Part shown: positions 44,441 through 56,211 of the stretch, piece by piece
Position numbering within the stretch: the stretch's first letter is position 1
Layout: each line of letters opens with the position of its first letter
Origin: Beta vulgaris subsp. vulgaris
Taxonomy: Eukaryota; Streptophyta; Magnoliopsida; Caryophyllales; Amaranthaceae
Length of the DNA: 64,000 bases
Direction: 5' to 3'
NCBI RefSeq assembly: GCF_026745355.1
Contig: NC_079206.1
Location: 34,302,653-34,366,652 of the forward strand
Made by a program: the position numbers and the translations under genes
The notes under the pieces: generated by a model
The model's input: the letters and a program-made list of their open reading frames with translations, nothing else
Database searches by the model: none
What the model was told of the DNA's origin: nothing

Positions 44441-44801
44441 AAAACAATAATTATAACTGTCTTTATTAATATCATTATGATTATGCTTAATTTTCTGTAT
44501 GTGTGTGTGTTATGTATACATATCGTTAGTAATAATGTTTAGATAAGTGGATATTTTAATTTCTTTGCAGTATCTTTACTTTTTTTGTGTTAACATGAAA
44601 CCATTTGTACTCTTACAAAATGTTAATCAATTAATTTAACGTCTGAACTTAGTGATTGATTTAATGAACATTAAAATTTTGTCGCTAAATGAAAAGAAGA
44701 TTGTAGTAGACTATTAGTTGCAAATTAGCAATAGATATATATATTGTAGCTCAAAAACAAACAACAATCATACAACCTACTCTGAGCTTAAAACTTAGAA
44801 T
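44441..44801. other. CACTA-B interior, no gene seen
   Basis: AT-rich with no open frame of note. Confidence 0.5.
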
Positions 44802-45038
44802 TCAACTAGTATGCTCCTGCATCACATATCTACTAAAAGAGCAGTTGAAAAATAATTGCTCATGTGTTTCAGCTGCAGTATTACAAAGCAGGCACCTATC
44901 ATCAACACATACTCCTTTTCTGTACAATCTATCCTTAGTCTTCAGCTTCTGGCGCATGACCAGCCAACCATATAATTTGTGCTTAGGTTGAGATAACCTA
45001 TTCCAAACATAACATGCCCACGGAACCTTAGGTTGACC
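44802..45038 (-). pseudogene. LINE reverse-transcriptase tail (zf-RVT domain) fragment
   Basis: Seventy-nine codons stay open on the - strand and end at TGA (44804-44802). They include VPWACYVWNRLSQPKHKLYG, LKTKDRLYRKGV and CLLCNTAAETHEQLFFNC. The CxxC...H...C set and the surrounding words are those of the zf-RVT domain (PF13966) at the C-terminus of plant LINE polyproteins. The polymerase core is absent. It may be a LINE remnant or a captured domain. Confidence 0.85.
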
Positions 45039-46861
45039 AACACATATACTCGCTTACATTTACCCAAGTTGCAGCTAGAAATTGTAGCCGTTATAAAGTC
45101 TTTGATCTTCTTAACAAACTGATCAACATCAGGGACAACTGACTTCTAAACAAATTAGTTCATCATATGCCAGATCTAATAGACCGCAGCAGCAATGTCA
45201 GCATAAGCAAATTGCTTCTTGAAGAGGGATAGCCCCTGCCTCTTATTGACCCATATGAAAACTTGGGTGATAGTTCCCTATCTAATTGAACAGCAAAACC
45301 ACTGAGATAAACTTTGCAAGATACTATGACTGCAAGAGCAGCTGAATAAGAGGATCCTAGTAGTACTATTAAAAGCATCAGAAGTGTCTTCGACTATGTT
45401 TTAGTACACTCTTCTTGGTAACGTCTGCATCAGGAACAATGTAAATTCGGGAACACAACTAACCAAATGAAAGTTTTAGGCACAAATGGCATCCTCGGTT
45501 GTTATCACCGCCTGATACATAAATAAATAGACGACTTAGCAAATCCAACATCTTCTGCCCTAATGCTTTGAGGCACCTTTCACAGTTGGTTATTAAAATA
45601 ATCAGCATTAAAAGTGCAAAGGGTGCCTCATTAGTACCATCAACACTCACATTTTGCAGCATATCTATCCTTGGTAGATACCAGCAACATTCTTCAAAAT
45701 TAACTTCTCTATCATTCACACATGCGCAACAGCTCAACCACTACACACAGATTCAATATAATTTTTGGCTAGGAGTCCTATCTAATTTGGAAGCCTCGTG
45801 TTTCATTCATTTATCTCAGACTCTCTGTACACACACAACTTCAAAAAATTGTCAAGTGTTTGAAGTAGTGCAGTGCGAGGCAACGGGAAATCTCTAGCCA
45901 AACACTACTTATATAGTTCTTAAAGAACCAATATCATAGTAGATTATAGAGTCACCAATAAAGTTCAAAGAAAAATTAGGAGAAACTTATGTGCATCTAG
46001 ATCAGCAGAGCCACAACAAGGGGCTGCAGAACAGTACCAGCAGCATAAGCCCACTGCCATAGCAGATCCAACACCTGAAATATGAAAGCACAGAAGACAA
46101 ACAAGTTTAACAACATCATTAAGTACAAGAGGCTGCATAACTTGATTAGCGATTTCATTTTTAGGAGAGAAATAGAGAATTGATCAAGATTAGTTTGCTT
46201 TGTACAGAAGAACACAGATCAGTAGCATAAGCCCACATCAAGGGGCTGTAGAACAGTACCAGCAACATAGGTCCAACACCTGAAATATGAAACAAAGAAA
46301 AAGAATAAGTTTACAGCATCATTAAGTACTGCTTATCTAGTTCAGCAGGTTTCAAAAACCTCTCAAGTTAAAACTAAAAATCAATCTATGAGCCTCATGT
46401 AAGCACCCCTCTCTGGTTGCTAAACTAAAAACAACACCAAAAATTGGGCCAAAAATTATTCATTCAAATATGAAAGAATATTAAAATGAGTAAAGGAGTA
46501 CTTATCTGACCAAGGCACGTCACATCACGACCAGCTAATCTGACCAAGGAACGTCATATCACGACCAAGCTAATCTGACCTATATATAGGAAACTCACAA
46601 GCAAATCATTACCAGCAACAAAGCCATTAGAAGCTTGAGCTGATCATAACAAAGTAAGAGAGTCAGGGCCGAAAAATACCAAATAAATCAGATAGACACA
46701 AACCAATAGCAGAAAAATACCAACGGTAGCAAGATTAAAAATAATGTACATTTATTGTCGTACTCGTTCAACAAACATTAGGGGAAAAAAACCAATATCT
46801 GAAATTAAACCATGACTATTCTGTAATTGTATGGAATAATAATGTTATCTAAAAATCTTCT
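45039..46861. other. CACTA-B interior with direct repeat, no gene recognised
   Basis: Several - strand frames (45163-45378, 45459-45737, 45997-46215) lack known motifs. The string CACA(A/T)CAAGGGGCTG(C/T)AGAACAGTACC occurs twice, near 46012 and 46232, each followed by TCCAACACCTGAAATATGAAA: a direct repeat about 220 bp apart. Confidence 0.4.
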
Positions 46862-47400
46862 TTAATCGTCACCGAACTCTTCAACATTATTGTGTATTTT
46901 TTCAGACTTTTCAATGAGCTCTTCCTCATCCTCTTCATCGGTCCACTGTCATAAGTATTAATTCAGAAGTTAATATTTGTAATTGTTAATAATGCACAAG
47001 TGTTAATTTGTTTTGCATTATATTAAAGTTATAATCTTTGACATACCGCATCCATATTGAGATCGGGCATGTTGTATCCAGCCAAATTCATGAAGGCGTC
47101 TGGGGGGCGTTCCACAAGTCTAGATTTCTTTTCGAGGCCTTTCACTGTATTACTTAGAGCTTTGTTCTTCTCATTAACCTCGTTTGCTTCCTTCTCTGCC
47201 TCAGTAGCTTCATTTTTGGATGCTTCAGCGTCTTTGCGAAACTTTTCTCCTTCACCAAATGATCCAAATAATGACGTCACTGAGGGACTTATCCCCTTTC
47301 GTCGATCACGTGCACTTGGCTTGCGTTTAGGCTTAACTGTTGCATAGATTTCTTCATTATTCATAATGGAAAAGGCACCAATGTTGTCATCAAATGTAGC
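46862..47400 (-). CDS. Unrecognised two-exon gene 3' end with coiled coil and acidic tail
   Basis: The - strand frame 47400-47047 reads KRKPSARDRRKG, SLFGSFGEGEKFRKDAEASK, a Glu/Lys-rich coiled coil and NLAGYNMPDLNMDA. It ends at a donor GCG|GTATGT. A 101-bp intron (47046-46946) ends TGACAG, and the next exon (46945-46862) reads WTDEEDEEELIEKSEKIH and stops. The frame continues in phase 0. Basic, coiled-coil and acidic parts would suit a nuclear protein, possibly the element's TNPA-like factor or captured host sequence. No start codon was identified and the 5' exons are not found. Confidence 0.45.
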
Positions 47401-47406
47401 GGACAC

Positions 47407-49749
47407 ATCTTAAACATATTTTTACCCATTAATCGAACACCTTCTACTGGATTGAATGATGAACTAACCTGAATAGATGATTAAGTCGGTGCAATTCAGG
47501 GAGTTGCAAACTCCTTCGAAATCAGTTTCAATGAATTGTGAACACTCTGCAAGAAATTTTATAATTTCGAAAATTTAGGAATGAAATTTCTTGTGCGTGA
47601 TTTTGTATAATTGAATGAATTATTATGCAAACAATCAACAAAACTAACACTTACCGCCAAAATAATGAGGGAAATAGTGAAGATTTTTTGACTTAATTTC
47701 ACTTCAAATTTCTCGTTAATAATTCCCTCCTTTTTTGGGAAGATCTGAATGATTCTTAGAGATTTCATAACAGATTTATTACGATTATCCAATTTTTTTT
47801 TTTTTTTTTGTGCGAGATATGGGAAGAAGATAGGGGAAGAAGATGTATTCCTAATTACTGAACGAACGGGTCCTGCGCAAGGACGGAATTTTAGTTTTTT
47901 CTTTTTAAAAAAAAATTCAATGGATTATTTTATTATTTTTTTTTGTGGGGATGGATTATTTTATTACTTTTTACTTCTTTATGTCACAAATTACCTTAAT
48001 TAAGGTTCATGTGAGTTTTTGGTTTCAATTTTCCAATTTTAAATTTTTTCATTTTTTTAACACCTCGGTGTAAGAAATACGTGTCTCTCAAGGCCTCTAT
48101 ACGTTTGCTTAAAACACCTGAACTGAACTGAATACAACTGAAAGTATTTTTGGATAAGAGAAGAAAATTGAGAGCTGAACTGAACTGAATTTAAGTTGAA
48201 GTAATAATTGTTGTTTTTTTTATTAAATAGTTGTTTTCGTTCCAAATTTATTGAAATCATTATTATTATAATTCATGCATATAAGGTTGAAAGAATATAA
48301 AATGCAAAATTATATTTCATGATATATAAATATCCTCTGTTACTATATTTTTTAAACTTTAAAATCTTAAGATCTTAGGATATTTCTCCTAAAATCATGG
48401 ATTGAATAATCATGATTTAAAGTTCTTATAATCATATCATGTAATAAAAATATATTTTGAAACCAGTTTAAGACTCGTGCGTTCAATGACTGATGTAGTT
48501 GATGTCATGATAAAATGTACTGGAAGTTTTTTCATTGATTAGATATACTAAAAAATATTCATTGAATATTTTATTTATACAAATTCTTGCGTAACGCAAA
48601 TATACAATAAACTATTGTGAGATGGGAGTAATATCTTTTGCCTTAAATACGTCAACTTTATTAATGTAAAAATGACCCATGTCACTAACTTGATTATTAC
48701 CTTCCTTACATACGCAAATATATCCTGCTCTACTCTCTAGTCATTTGATATTAATGGTGTTGATCAAACTTTATTGATTTCATAGTGCTATAATTATCTT
48801 GCTCCAGGATAATCATGATTTTTATTGTGATATATTTTCAAAATTAACTAGTCAAAGCAATTTACATTAATTTTCAGAATTAGTGCACATAAACACACGT
48901 TCATGACAATTGTGGAGGTGACACATCAACTTTTGAACCTAGCAGATGACATGTGGACAGATTGTGCTGGTGAATCACACATAGGAAAAATGAATCTAAC
49001 TTTATATAGATATATAGATGAGCAAATGAGTAAATGAACAAAATGCCCATATGAGCGAATTTGGTGTCGAATGATCGAGCACCTGAATGTTTAATTTATT
49101 ACAAAAATACCCTAGGTGTACCATGCGCACGGTACACCCGGGTGAACCATGAGTGAACTCCTTAATAATGGTTTAACGATTACAACAATGAGATTAAACC
49201 AGTGCCATGTCCGATTCAAATAAATGAGAATCATCAATTAAAGTAATATACTATTTTAATATAAACTTATGAAATTAATATATGATGATTTGATAAGTAA
49301 TAGGGTAAGACATTTCATGTGTCGATAAATTAGTTCGGTGAGTTAATACAGTCTTCATAACAGAGTTATTGGCAACTTATGCTCATAAATATAAATCAAG
49401 AAATGAGCCTTTGTTAAGAAGTTATTAGTGACATGTTATTCATTACTTTAGTTATCATTTGATCATGCAAGAGGGTCAAAACTTATAATAACTAAAACTT
49501 GTATGAGGCATGCATCTTCACGATTAGGAAATAACATAGTCACGACTTTCACTAGGTTCAGAATAACTCGTCTTAAAGAGAACTACAACATATATAGTAG
49601 CAAATAGTCATGTTAGATTAGTAATATAGTTGCATAACCTAACCTAATTGATACACTTACATCAAATTCAACCTAATAAATTAATTTCGCCTAATTATTA
49701 CTTAAAAAAACGACGACATCATCTCCCTTGCTAAGATACTTAGTATGTA
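47407..49749. other. CACTA-B interior, AT-rich, no gene seen
   Basis: AT-rich with T runs (for example about 47790-47808) and a patch of repeated CTGAACTGAACTGAA (48117-48190) that recurs in inverted and direct forms. No coding evidence. Confidence 0.5.
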
Positions 49750-49842
49750 CCCCCTCCGTTACGCATTATTGGCAACATCATTAAGTATTATTTGTGAAAG
49801 GTAAAATATTCAATTGTTGCCAATAATGCGTAACGGAGGGAG
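49750..49842. mobile_element. Very short Stowaway-like MITE
   Basis: 93 bp flanked by TA on both sides. Its ends CCCCCTCCGTTACGCATTAT (left) and, reverse-complemented from the right, CTCCCTCCGTTACGCATTAT pair over about 29 bases with one mismatch, leaving a loop of roughly 35 bases. A TA duplication and CTCCCTCCGT ends are the Stowaway (Tc1/mariner-derived) signature. Read as RNA it would fold into a strong hairpin. Confidence 0.88.
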
Positions 49843-50458
49843 TAACAATTTGATTCTTGTTATCATGAAACATTCTTGTTCTATAGGAATTGAATTTGTC
49901 TGAATTTATTGTGTGTCGATTTCTTTTATTTCGTACGGAACAATTAAATGAATATTTTCTTCCCAAGACGAAATATCTATTTTATTAAGAAGAAAATATC
50001 AAAATTCTCTAAAATCTTAGATATTATTTACGGTATAATTTAAGAGTTTTTCAAACCCAAAAATCTAAGATATAATTTAAGATAACTTAAGGAGGGAAAG
50101 TTTTTAATTTTTGAAATAGATTCCCGCCTCAGGAAAACAAACCCCCTAATCTCTTCCCTTCCCTTTGCTAAACCAAGTATGACCCCCTAAATCCCATTAA
50201 ACCCTAATCATTATTTTCGTGCATTCAATCTCCTTCACCCTCCCTCAAATCAGTTGCTCTGCAAAACACCAATCCCCTCCCTTTTCCGGTCATTCCCACC
50301 CCTTCTCCACCCAAAAAAATGGTTGACCTAACCCCATTAAAAATTGCTTACAAAAATTGAAGAAGATCCACATACAAAGGCATGGCTCAAACTCTGTCTT
50401 AACCTTCTCACTCAAAGAAAATTTCTTGATTTCTTTCTGAATTTTAGGGGAAACAAAG

Positions 50459-50676
50459 AAACAAGGCTATTCATGAGTCCCTATGCATTACAGCCTTCGA
50501 CACGGTCATGAGAAATATTGCAGAAGAGGTTGCAGATGGTCGATGCATTGTGTGTGCCCTTCCAGCAAAGGGGAGCGAAATGGAGAACAAAAAGGAACGG
50601 AAGAAGGCCAGGGTTTCATCTCCAAAACATGCGGCTGGAAGTAAGGGGAAGGAGAAGGTGCTTGATGATTCAAAAG
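50459..50676 (+). CDS. Exon of an unrecognised gene inside CACTA-B
   Basis: A gene-like leader (50120-50440, C-rich with AAACCCTAAT) is followed by TTTTAG and a coding-looking block: AIHESLCITAFDTVMRNIAE (ATG of VMRN at 50508), EVADGRCIVCALPAKGSEME and a Lys/Arg-rich end, KKERKKARVSSPKH. It ends at a donor AAAG|GTATAA (50676/50677), phase 1. The basic stretch would suit nuclear localisation. It joins in frame to 52917-53176. No family recognised. Confidence 0.45.
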
Positions 50677-50762
50677 GTATAAATTAGTTCTTTTTGTTCA
50701 ATTTAGCTAATAATTTTTTTTCAACTCAGAAGGTCTAAATTAGTCCCTGTAATTCTGGTATT

Positions 50763-50901
50763 ATGTTGTTGTTGTTGGTTTTGTTGTTGTTGTTATTATT
50801 GTTGTTGTTGTTGTTATTGTTGTTATTGTTGTTGTCGTTGTTGTTATTGTTGTTGTTGTTGTTGTTGTTGTTATTGTTGTTGATGTTGTTGTTTTGTTGT
50901 T

Positions 50902-50971
<70 letters not shown>

Positions 50972-51040
50972 GGTTCTTGTTGTTGTTGTTGTGGTTGTTG
51001 TTGTTGTTGTTGTTGTTGTTTTTGTTGTTGTTGTTCTTTT
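50763..51040. repeat. (GTT)n microsatellite
   Basis: About 280 bp of GTT with occasional ATT, GTC and GGT variants; the uninterrupted core is about 50900-50970. It lies in the inferred intron between 50676 and 52917. The poly-Leu, poly-Val, poly-Cys and poly-Asn frames across it are artefacts. Confidence 0.97.
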
Positions 51041-51045
51041 TTTCT

Positions 51046-52916
51046 GCATTTATGCTCCTTTTTGGGATTTCCTTTAGCATGAAGTGAGTTGTAAAATTGA
51101 TATGGAGCTAAACTATGTATAGGGTGATGTCACTGAAAAGTATGAAGTAAAGAATATAACATGCTATGGTTCCATTTACACTTATAACCATGTTCTTACC
51201 CCCCAGATAGGCCAGTGTGTTGCTAGTCGTAAGGTCTCAAACAAGGGTGTTACTATACCTTTCGTTCGAGTATTTCAGACTCGCAGCTTTTGTTTTGCAA
51301 AAGAATTATTATTGTTGTGTATTAATTTATGGTGAGTAGAACTAATTGCTTCATCTTTGTATTGCTGGCCTAAACAAGGCATTGTTGTAGAAAGTTAATA
51401 CTGATCTTTGGGTACATTGTAATCTAATTTCTCCACTGAATTGGTTGGAAAGATATCTACTATCAGCTTTTGGTATTAATTGCATGGAATTGGTTTTAGC
51501 TCAGACGTGATGATGCTCTTAATTGCACAGAACATAACTTTCTGAGAGTTGTAGACTTTCTACACAACTTTGTAGTGTGCTATAAACTGGGGACTTTTAT
51601 TGTAGATGCTACAATAAAGCCTGAAACAATTCGTGGATCAACTTGTTCTCAAGGTCATAAAAGTATCCTCATTAAAAAAACAAACAATGCTCTGTTTTTT
51701 TTATCCCTTAACAACTTTCTCTGCCATGCTCCAAAAAATTGTCATGAATTATGACCAAATTTACATTGTCATTCCACTGATGATATGAAAAAAAGAGTAA
51801 TATTTTTGTCTCCTAATTTTTATGAAAACCCCACAACATTTATAGTAGAAAATGAAAATGATATCAGTTAGTGAAAAGTGGCTACGGTGGTTTCATCTGG
51901 ACCTGATCCTTTATGACTCAGTGGTTGAACCAAATCTCCAAAGGAACCATCTTCCACACCCTAAAAGATTTTGAAGTTTGGTACAAAAGTTTTCAGTTTT
52001 GCCCTTAGATTTATGATGTAGACCAATAATAATCTTTTAATGGACCCACTTTAGTGATTAGTTGAAAGTTCATATTTTGTCGGGGGACTGAGATGTCTCT
52101 GTATTCTATTTCTTTTTATTATATATGTTGTTTACCATATGATATGAAATGGGACTAGGAAATAGGTGACAAGTTAAAGGTAACTTTGAACGTGCAATGA
52201 CATTATTGGGACTAGGAAATATTACTTGTAAAATCCTATAAGAAGATCCCTCTTTATCATTTGTAAAAGAGTATGCACGAAAATTATCTCCACTGGGTTA
52301 AAACTTTATACATATATCATTTCTTCCTCTCTTCTAGTAACATCTTTTCATATCTTGGAAATCCCTTCTTACAATCTGAATTAACCTACATATCACAATT
52401 CATTGAATGAGAACTCATTTAAAGTTGCACTTAAAGAAGTATTTGAAATCAATTTGACAGGTTTTTAAAGAAGTTGCACTATGAAAGTGTTTTTATTGGA
52501 CAAGTTTGTTATTGGATAGAGCTTTATTGGACAAGTTCCACTGATTGAGGTATTTGTTAGCACACTTCGAAGTTAGGAGGAAATCTAATTAAAACTCTTT
52601 ATGGGTTTGCTATGTACATAGAATAAAGAATATAGGGGTTTAGGTGATATTTGTTCAGATTATATAGGAATTTGGTAACAGTATGAAAGTTGATCATTTT
52701 CATTTTTTTAAAAATGTTAGTACTTTCTTATATATGTAAAGAAAAAGTTATACTCTGATTTTCATGTATTTCTGAATGTTAGTGTTGGATCTTTCTGGTT
52801 TGTTTTATATAAATGATCACATAGTGAACAAATGGTTTTCTTGTTGTTGTTGTTGTTGTTATTCGGTCATTGTGGAGTCATCATGAACAAAATGAACAAT
52901 TGGGGTTTGTACTCAG
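51046..52916. other. Intron-like DNA in CACTA-B
   Basis: AT-rich with no coding frame. It ends in ACTCAG at 52911-52916, a good splice acceptor. Confidence 0.45.
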
Positions 52917-53176
52917 GATTGCTTGCTCCTAGAAGAACGTCTAAGAGGAGGAGGAACAAGGGGGTTGGGGTCATCTATGACCAGGAAGAGGAAAATTCTG
53001 ACAATGTAAGTGAGGAGAGTGATGATAAGGTCATCATCTTGGAAAGGGAAGGATATTATACTGTAGCTGATGACTCTGATCATGATAGGACCAATGCTTA
53101 TGAAAGCGACGAAGATGAGGTGATAGAAATCGACAGTGATAGTAGTAGTGACGATGAGGTTCCCCCAAGGAGCTGA
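52917..53176 (+). CDS. Last exon of the unrecognised CACTA-B gene, acidic tail
   Basis: Begins after ACTCAG. With phase 1 from the upstream exon it reads GLLAPRRTSKRRRNKGVGVI, then a long Asp/Glu/Ser tract (DQEEENSDNVSEESDD, ESDEDEVIEIDSDSSSDDE) and stops at TGA 53174-53176. A basic patch followed by an acidic tail is common in nuclear or chromatin-binding proteins. It could belong to the element or be captured. No family recognised. Confidence 0.45.
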
Positions 53177-53689
53177 TTTCCTATCTGGTTTGCATAATCA
53201 GTATGTGTTCTTAGTTCTCACCCTCCTTTATTTCTCTGAATTTTATACTGCAATTTCTTCATAATATACTAGTATTTGTAAGTTTTTCCTATTTGTAGAT
53301 TTTTTTGGAAGATGTACAACAGTTTGGAAGATGTACAACAGTTGCAGATTTTGGAGATCTTTTTGGCACAGACTTTTGGGAACAGATTGGCAGACATGGT
53401 GCATTGACTACATAGCTTAAGTTATGAATCGGTAAATCTTAGATTTTGCCTCCTTGATGGGACTGATTATGTTAAAACCTTTTAGGTTATTATGTTTCCC
53501 GGATTGGATTTATTGTTGGCTATCTGTGGATATTATTTTGGATTGTGTATAGTTGCCACGTTCATATAAATATATATTTCTTTCTTTGATAAATCTATAA
53601 TTTCTTGCTTCCATTTATGTTAATTTTCTGAATTATTATGCAAAATAAGTAAATAAATAAATAATATGAAAAATTACGTAGCATTATTA
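53177..53689. other. CACTA-B interior, 3' flank of the exon
   Basis: AT-rich with a tandem duplication TTTGGAAGATGTACAACAG near 53306-53340. No further gene seen. Confidence 0.5.
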
Positions 53690-54330
53690 AACATCACTAT
53701 AACAATTTGGTGCATCTAAAAAGCTACTTTATAAAATTTCACAGTTGCATCTATATATAATTAGGAGCAACATGTATGAATGTCCCTAAATGTGTTTTGA
53801 ACCTATGAAATGTAATTGCCTCTAGATATATTTAGATGCAAAAGAAGTGGTTGCCTTAATTTAGAATCTGCAGCAAAATTTATAGTTGCATCTAAACATT
53901 AGTGGTTTTAGAAACAATATTTGTGTGCCCCAAATACTAAGCAATAGATGCAATTTTAAATGGTCTTATCACCAATGTAACATGTGTGCCCTAAAAATAT
54001 GGCATTAAGGGCAACCTATAATTAGCGACTGACTGATGGTCGCCTCTAAATGTAAGTGGCTTTAGCAACACTTCAAGTTTTGTGCCACAAAAAGGTGGCA
54101 TTAGGGGCAACCAACAATTAGCGACAAGCATATGGTTGCCTCTAAACATAAGTGTCTTTAGCAACACCATAACTTGTCTGTCTCTAAAAGGTGGCATTAG
54201 GGGCAACCTATAATTAGCGACGGACTAATTAGAGGCAGCGAGAAAATTGCTTCTAAACACCACTAGAGGCTACAAATATATATTTAGATGCAAATTTGGA
54301 TTGCCTCTATAAATAGTTTTTTTTGTAGTG
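53690..54330. repeat. CACTA-B right subterminal repeats
   Basis: Repeats of TTAG(G/A)GGCAACC, AATTAGCGAC and TTGCCTCTA, ending TTTTTTTTGTAGTG. Nearly the same as 31540-31973. Confidence 0.87.
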
Positions 54331-54800
54331 CAATGGACCAAACTTCCTAACCAGGGATATAATAAATGTTCGAAGTTATGACGTTGGCCTTATTGGAGAT
54401 TTTTGTTTGTCAGACATTCTCTAGATATGATGCATATTGAGAAGAATGTGTGTGATAGGTTAGTTGGAACACTATTGAATATATCAGGTAAGACGAAGGA
54501 TGGTGTTAGTGCTAAAGAAGATTTAAAAGCATTCGGGATGAGAGAAGATCTCCATTCGTTAAGGAAGCAATAGCTTTTTTTTTTTTTTTTTTTTTGCCTC
54601 CAGCTGCTTATACACTGTCGAGAAAAGAGAAAAAAGAATTTTTTGAAAGTTTAGCGGGTGTAAAAGTACCAGAGGGTTATTCTTCAAATATTCTAAGTCT
54701 TGTTTCAATGGGAAATTTAAAGCTTCAGGGTCTTGAGTCTCATGATTGCCATGTTTTGATGCAACACTTGCTACATGTGGCCATTCGTTCAATTCTACCT
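54331..54800 (+). pseudogene. CACTA-C TNP2 transposase, 3' part
   Basis: TNP2 resumes after CACTA-B with FVRHSLDMMHIEKNVCDRLV, GTLLNISGKTKDG, and, after a run of 21 T (54575-54595), PPAAYTLSRKEKKEFFESLA and VKVPEGYSSNILSLVSM. The MHIEKNVCD string is diagnostic of plant CACTA transposases. Stops before and after the T-run show decay. The T-run itself may be a slippage expansion. Confidence 0.87.
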
Positions 54801-55240
54801 TAAAAAGTCCGATTTGCTATTATCAGATTGTGTTATGTCTTTAATGCGATATATAGAAAAGTCATAGATCCTAAAGACTTGAATTCTTTGGAAACATCAA
54901 TTGTCATCATTCTATGCCAATTAGAGATGTATTATTTTTTGATGTCATGGTTCATTTGACTTTTCATTTGGTGACAGAGGTAAGATTTTGTGGTCCCGTT
55001 TATTTGAGAAATCCATATCCCTTTAAAAGGCAAATGAAAACTTATAAGGGATATGTCAAAAATCACTTTTGACCTGAAGGTTGTATTGCTTAGCGAGTCC
55101 TTTATGAAGATGCTGCTAGATATTGTAGTGAACTTTTAGCAAATGTGAAGGTGATTGGGCTTCCTATATCACTCCATAGTGGAATGAAAGGACAAGGTAC
55201 TTTATTCATCCCATTCTATTTGTGATCGACTCAAGAATCT
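54801..55240 (+). pseudogene. CACTA-C DUF4218 region
   Basis: In shifting frames I read RFAIIRLCYVFNAIYRKVID and IVIILCQLEMYY, followed by degraded HLVTE-like and PEGCI-like segments, the order seen in the DUF4218 domain (PF13960) that follows TNP2 in plant CACTA proteins. Its role is unknown. Several stops make it non-functional. Confidence 0.72.
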
Positions 55241-55809
55241 AGCTTATGGACCTGATTTCAATGCCTCTTTTTATTCAAGATATGTCATAAATGGTTGTAC
55301 ATTCTACACTAGGGATCAGGATGAAAATAGTACTATGCAAAATAATGGGGTAATAGTTGAAGTAGAGGCTATGCATTTTGCTAGTTGTAAAGACAAGCAT
55401 CATGTATGTGGTAAAATGTCATACTATGGGGTCATTCAGGAGATCATTGAGTTGCAATACATTGGATTTTGGTTACCGATTTTTAGACGCAAATGGGTTA
55501 ATTCACATGCCAAAGTCGAGTATGACGAATTAGGTTTTGCTTTAGTCAATCTTGATAAGCTTGGTCACAAAGAAGAACCATATATTAGCTACTCAAGCAA
55601 AACAAGTATTTTACGTCACTGATCCAGCTGATAAGAAGAGGTCAGTCGTTATAACACCAAGATCTCGACAAGACATTGATGATTATGATGAGTGTGTTGT
55701 TTTGGAAGAAAGACCAACAACTAATAATTTTCAAAACGGGGGTGTTCTTGACGATGACGTCGAAGATTCATCAACATATGTACGTGATGACCATGAGGAA
55801 GGTGACTGA
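55241..55809 (+). pseudogene. CACTA-C DUF4216 region
   Basis: The frame from 55335 reads NNGVIVEVEAMHFASCKDKH, SYYGVIQEIIELQY and KVEYDELGFALVNLDKLGH. The next frame continues ATQAKQVFYVTDPADKKRSV and ends in an acidic tail at TGA 55807-55809. These match the DUF4216 domain (PF13952), the C-terminal module of CACTA TNP2 proteins. One frameshift near 55590 separates the two parts. Confidence 0.82.
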
Positions 55810-56211
55810 GTTGACAAAAGTAATACAAAGCTTAAATCTCGAAAGCATTATCGTAAAAACAAATGTGATGTGTTGATGTTGTTCTATTTTTTTCTTATTA
55901 TGCTGTTTGAATACTATTTTTTTTGTCACCCTTTTATGGTTTTAATCTTATAGTAGTGGATATAAGTTAGCAACTATAATAGTATTATAGACTCTACAAG
56001 TATTTCAAAACCTATATTTTGTAATCTTGGTAGAGTGCTTCAGGCGCTAAAATCTTAACAAATGTATATTTATAACCTTATATTATCAAACATTAAAAAG
56101 TTCCTAGAGTATATGTACCAATTAGATATAATGCTTAGTGAGAAATGCATGTTATGATATCTACCAATGTACTATATTGTTAATGGGCTTCTCTATTTGA
56201 AATTTTTGTAG
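55810..56211. other. Spacer between CACTA-C genes
   Basis: AT-rich, ending TTTTTGTAG, an acceptor-like site for the next exon. No frame of note. Confidence 0.45.

Larger units (their letters stand above)
43940..54330. mobile_element. CACTA-B: 10.4-kb CACTA-type element, same family as CACTA-A
   Basis: The left end GACTAAAATAAAATTTGG (CACTA form mutated) leads to TATAGAGGCAC; the right end is TTTTTTTTGTAGTG. The 3-bp duplication CAA flanks it exactly (43937-43939 and 54331-54333), and the TNP2 coding sequence on either side belongs together. The subterminal arrays match CACTA-A. It has no TNP2. The interior carries a LINE fragment, two sets of exons in opposite orientation, a Stowaway MITE and a GTT microsatellite. 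Confidence 0.88.

Noticed and set aside
50735..51087. Poly-Leu, poly-Val, poly-Cys, poly-Asn and poly-Thr open frames
   Set aside because: They are the frames of a GTT/AAC microsatellite. No initiation context or non-repeat sequence supports a protein.
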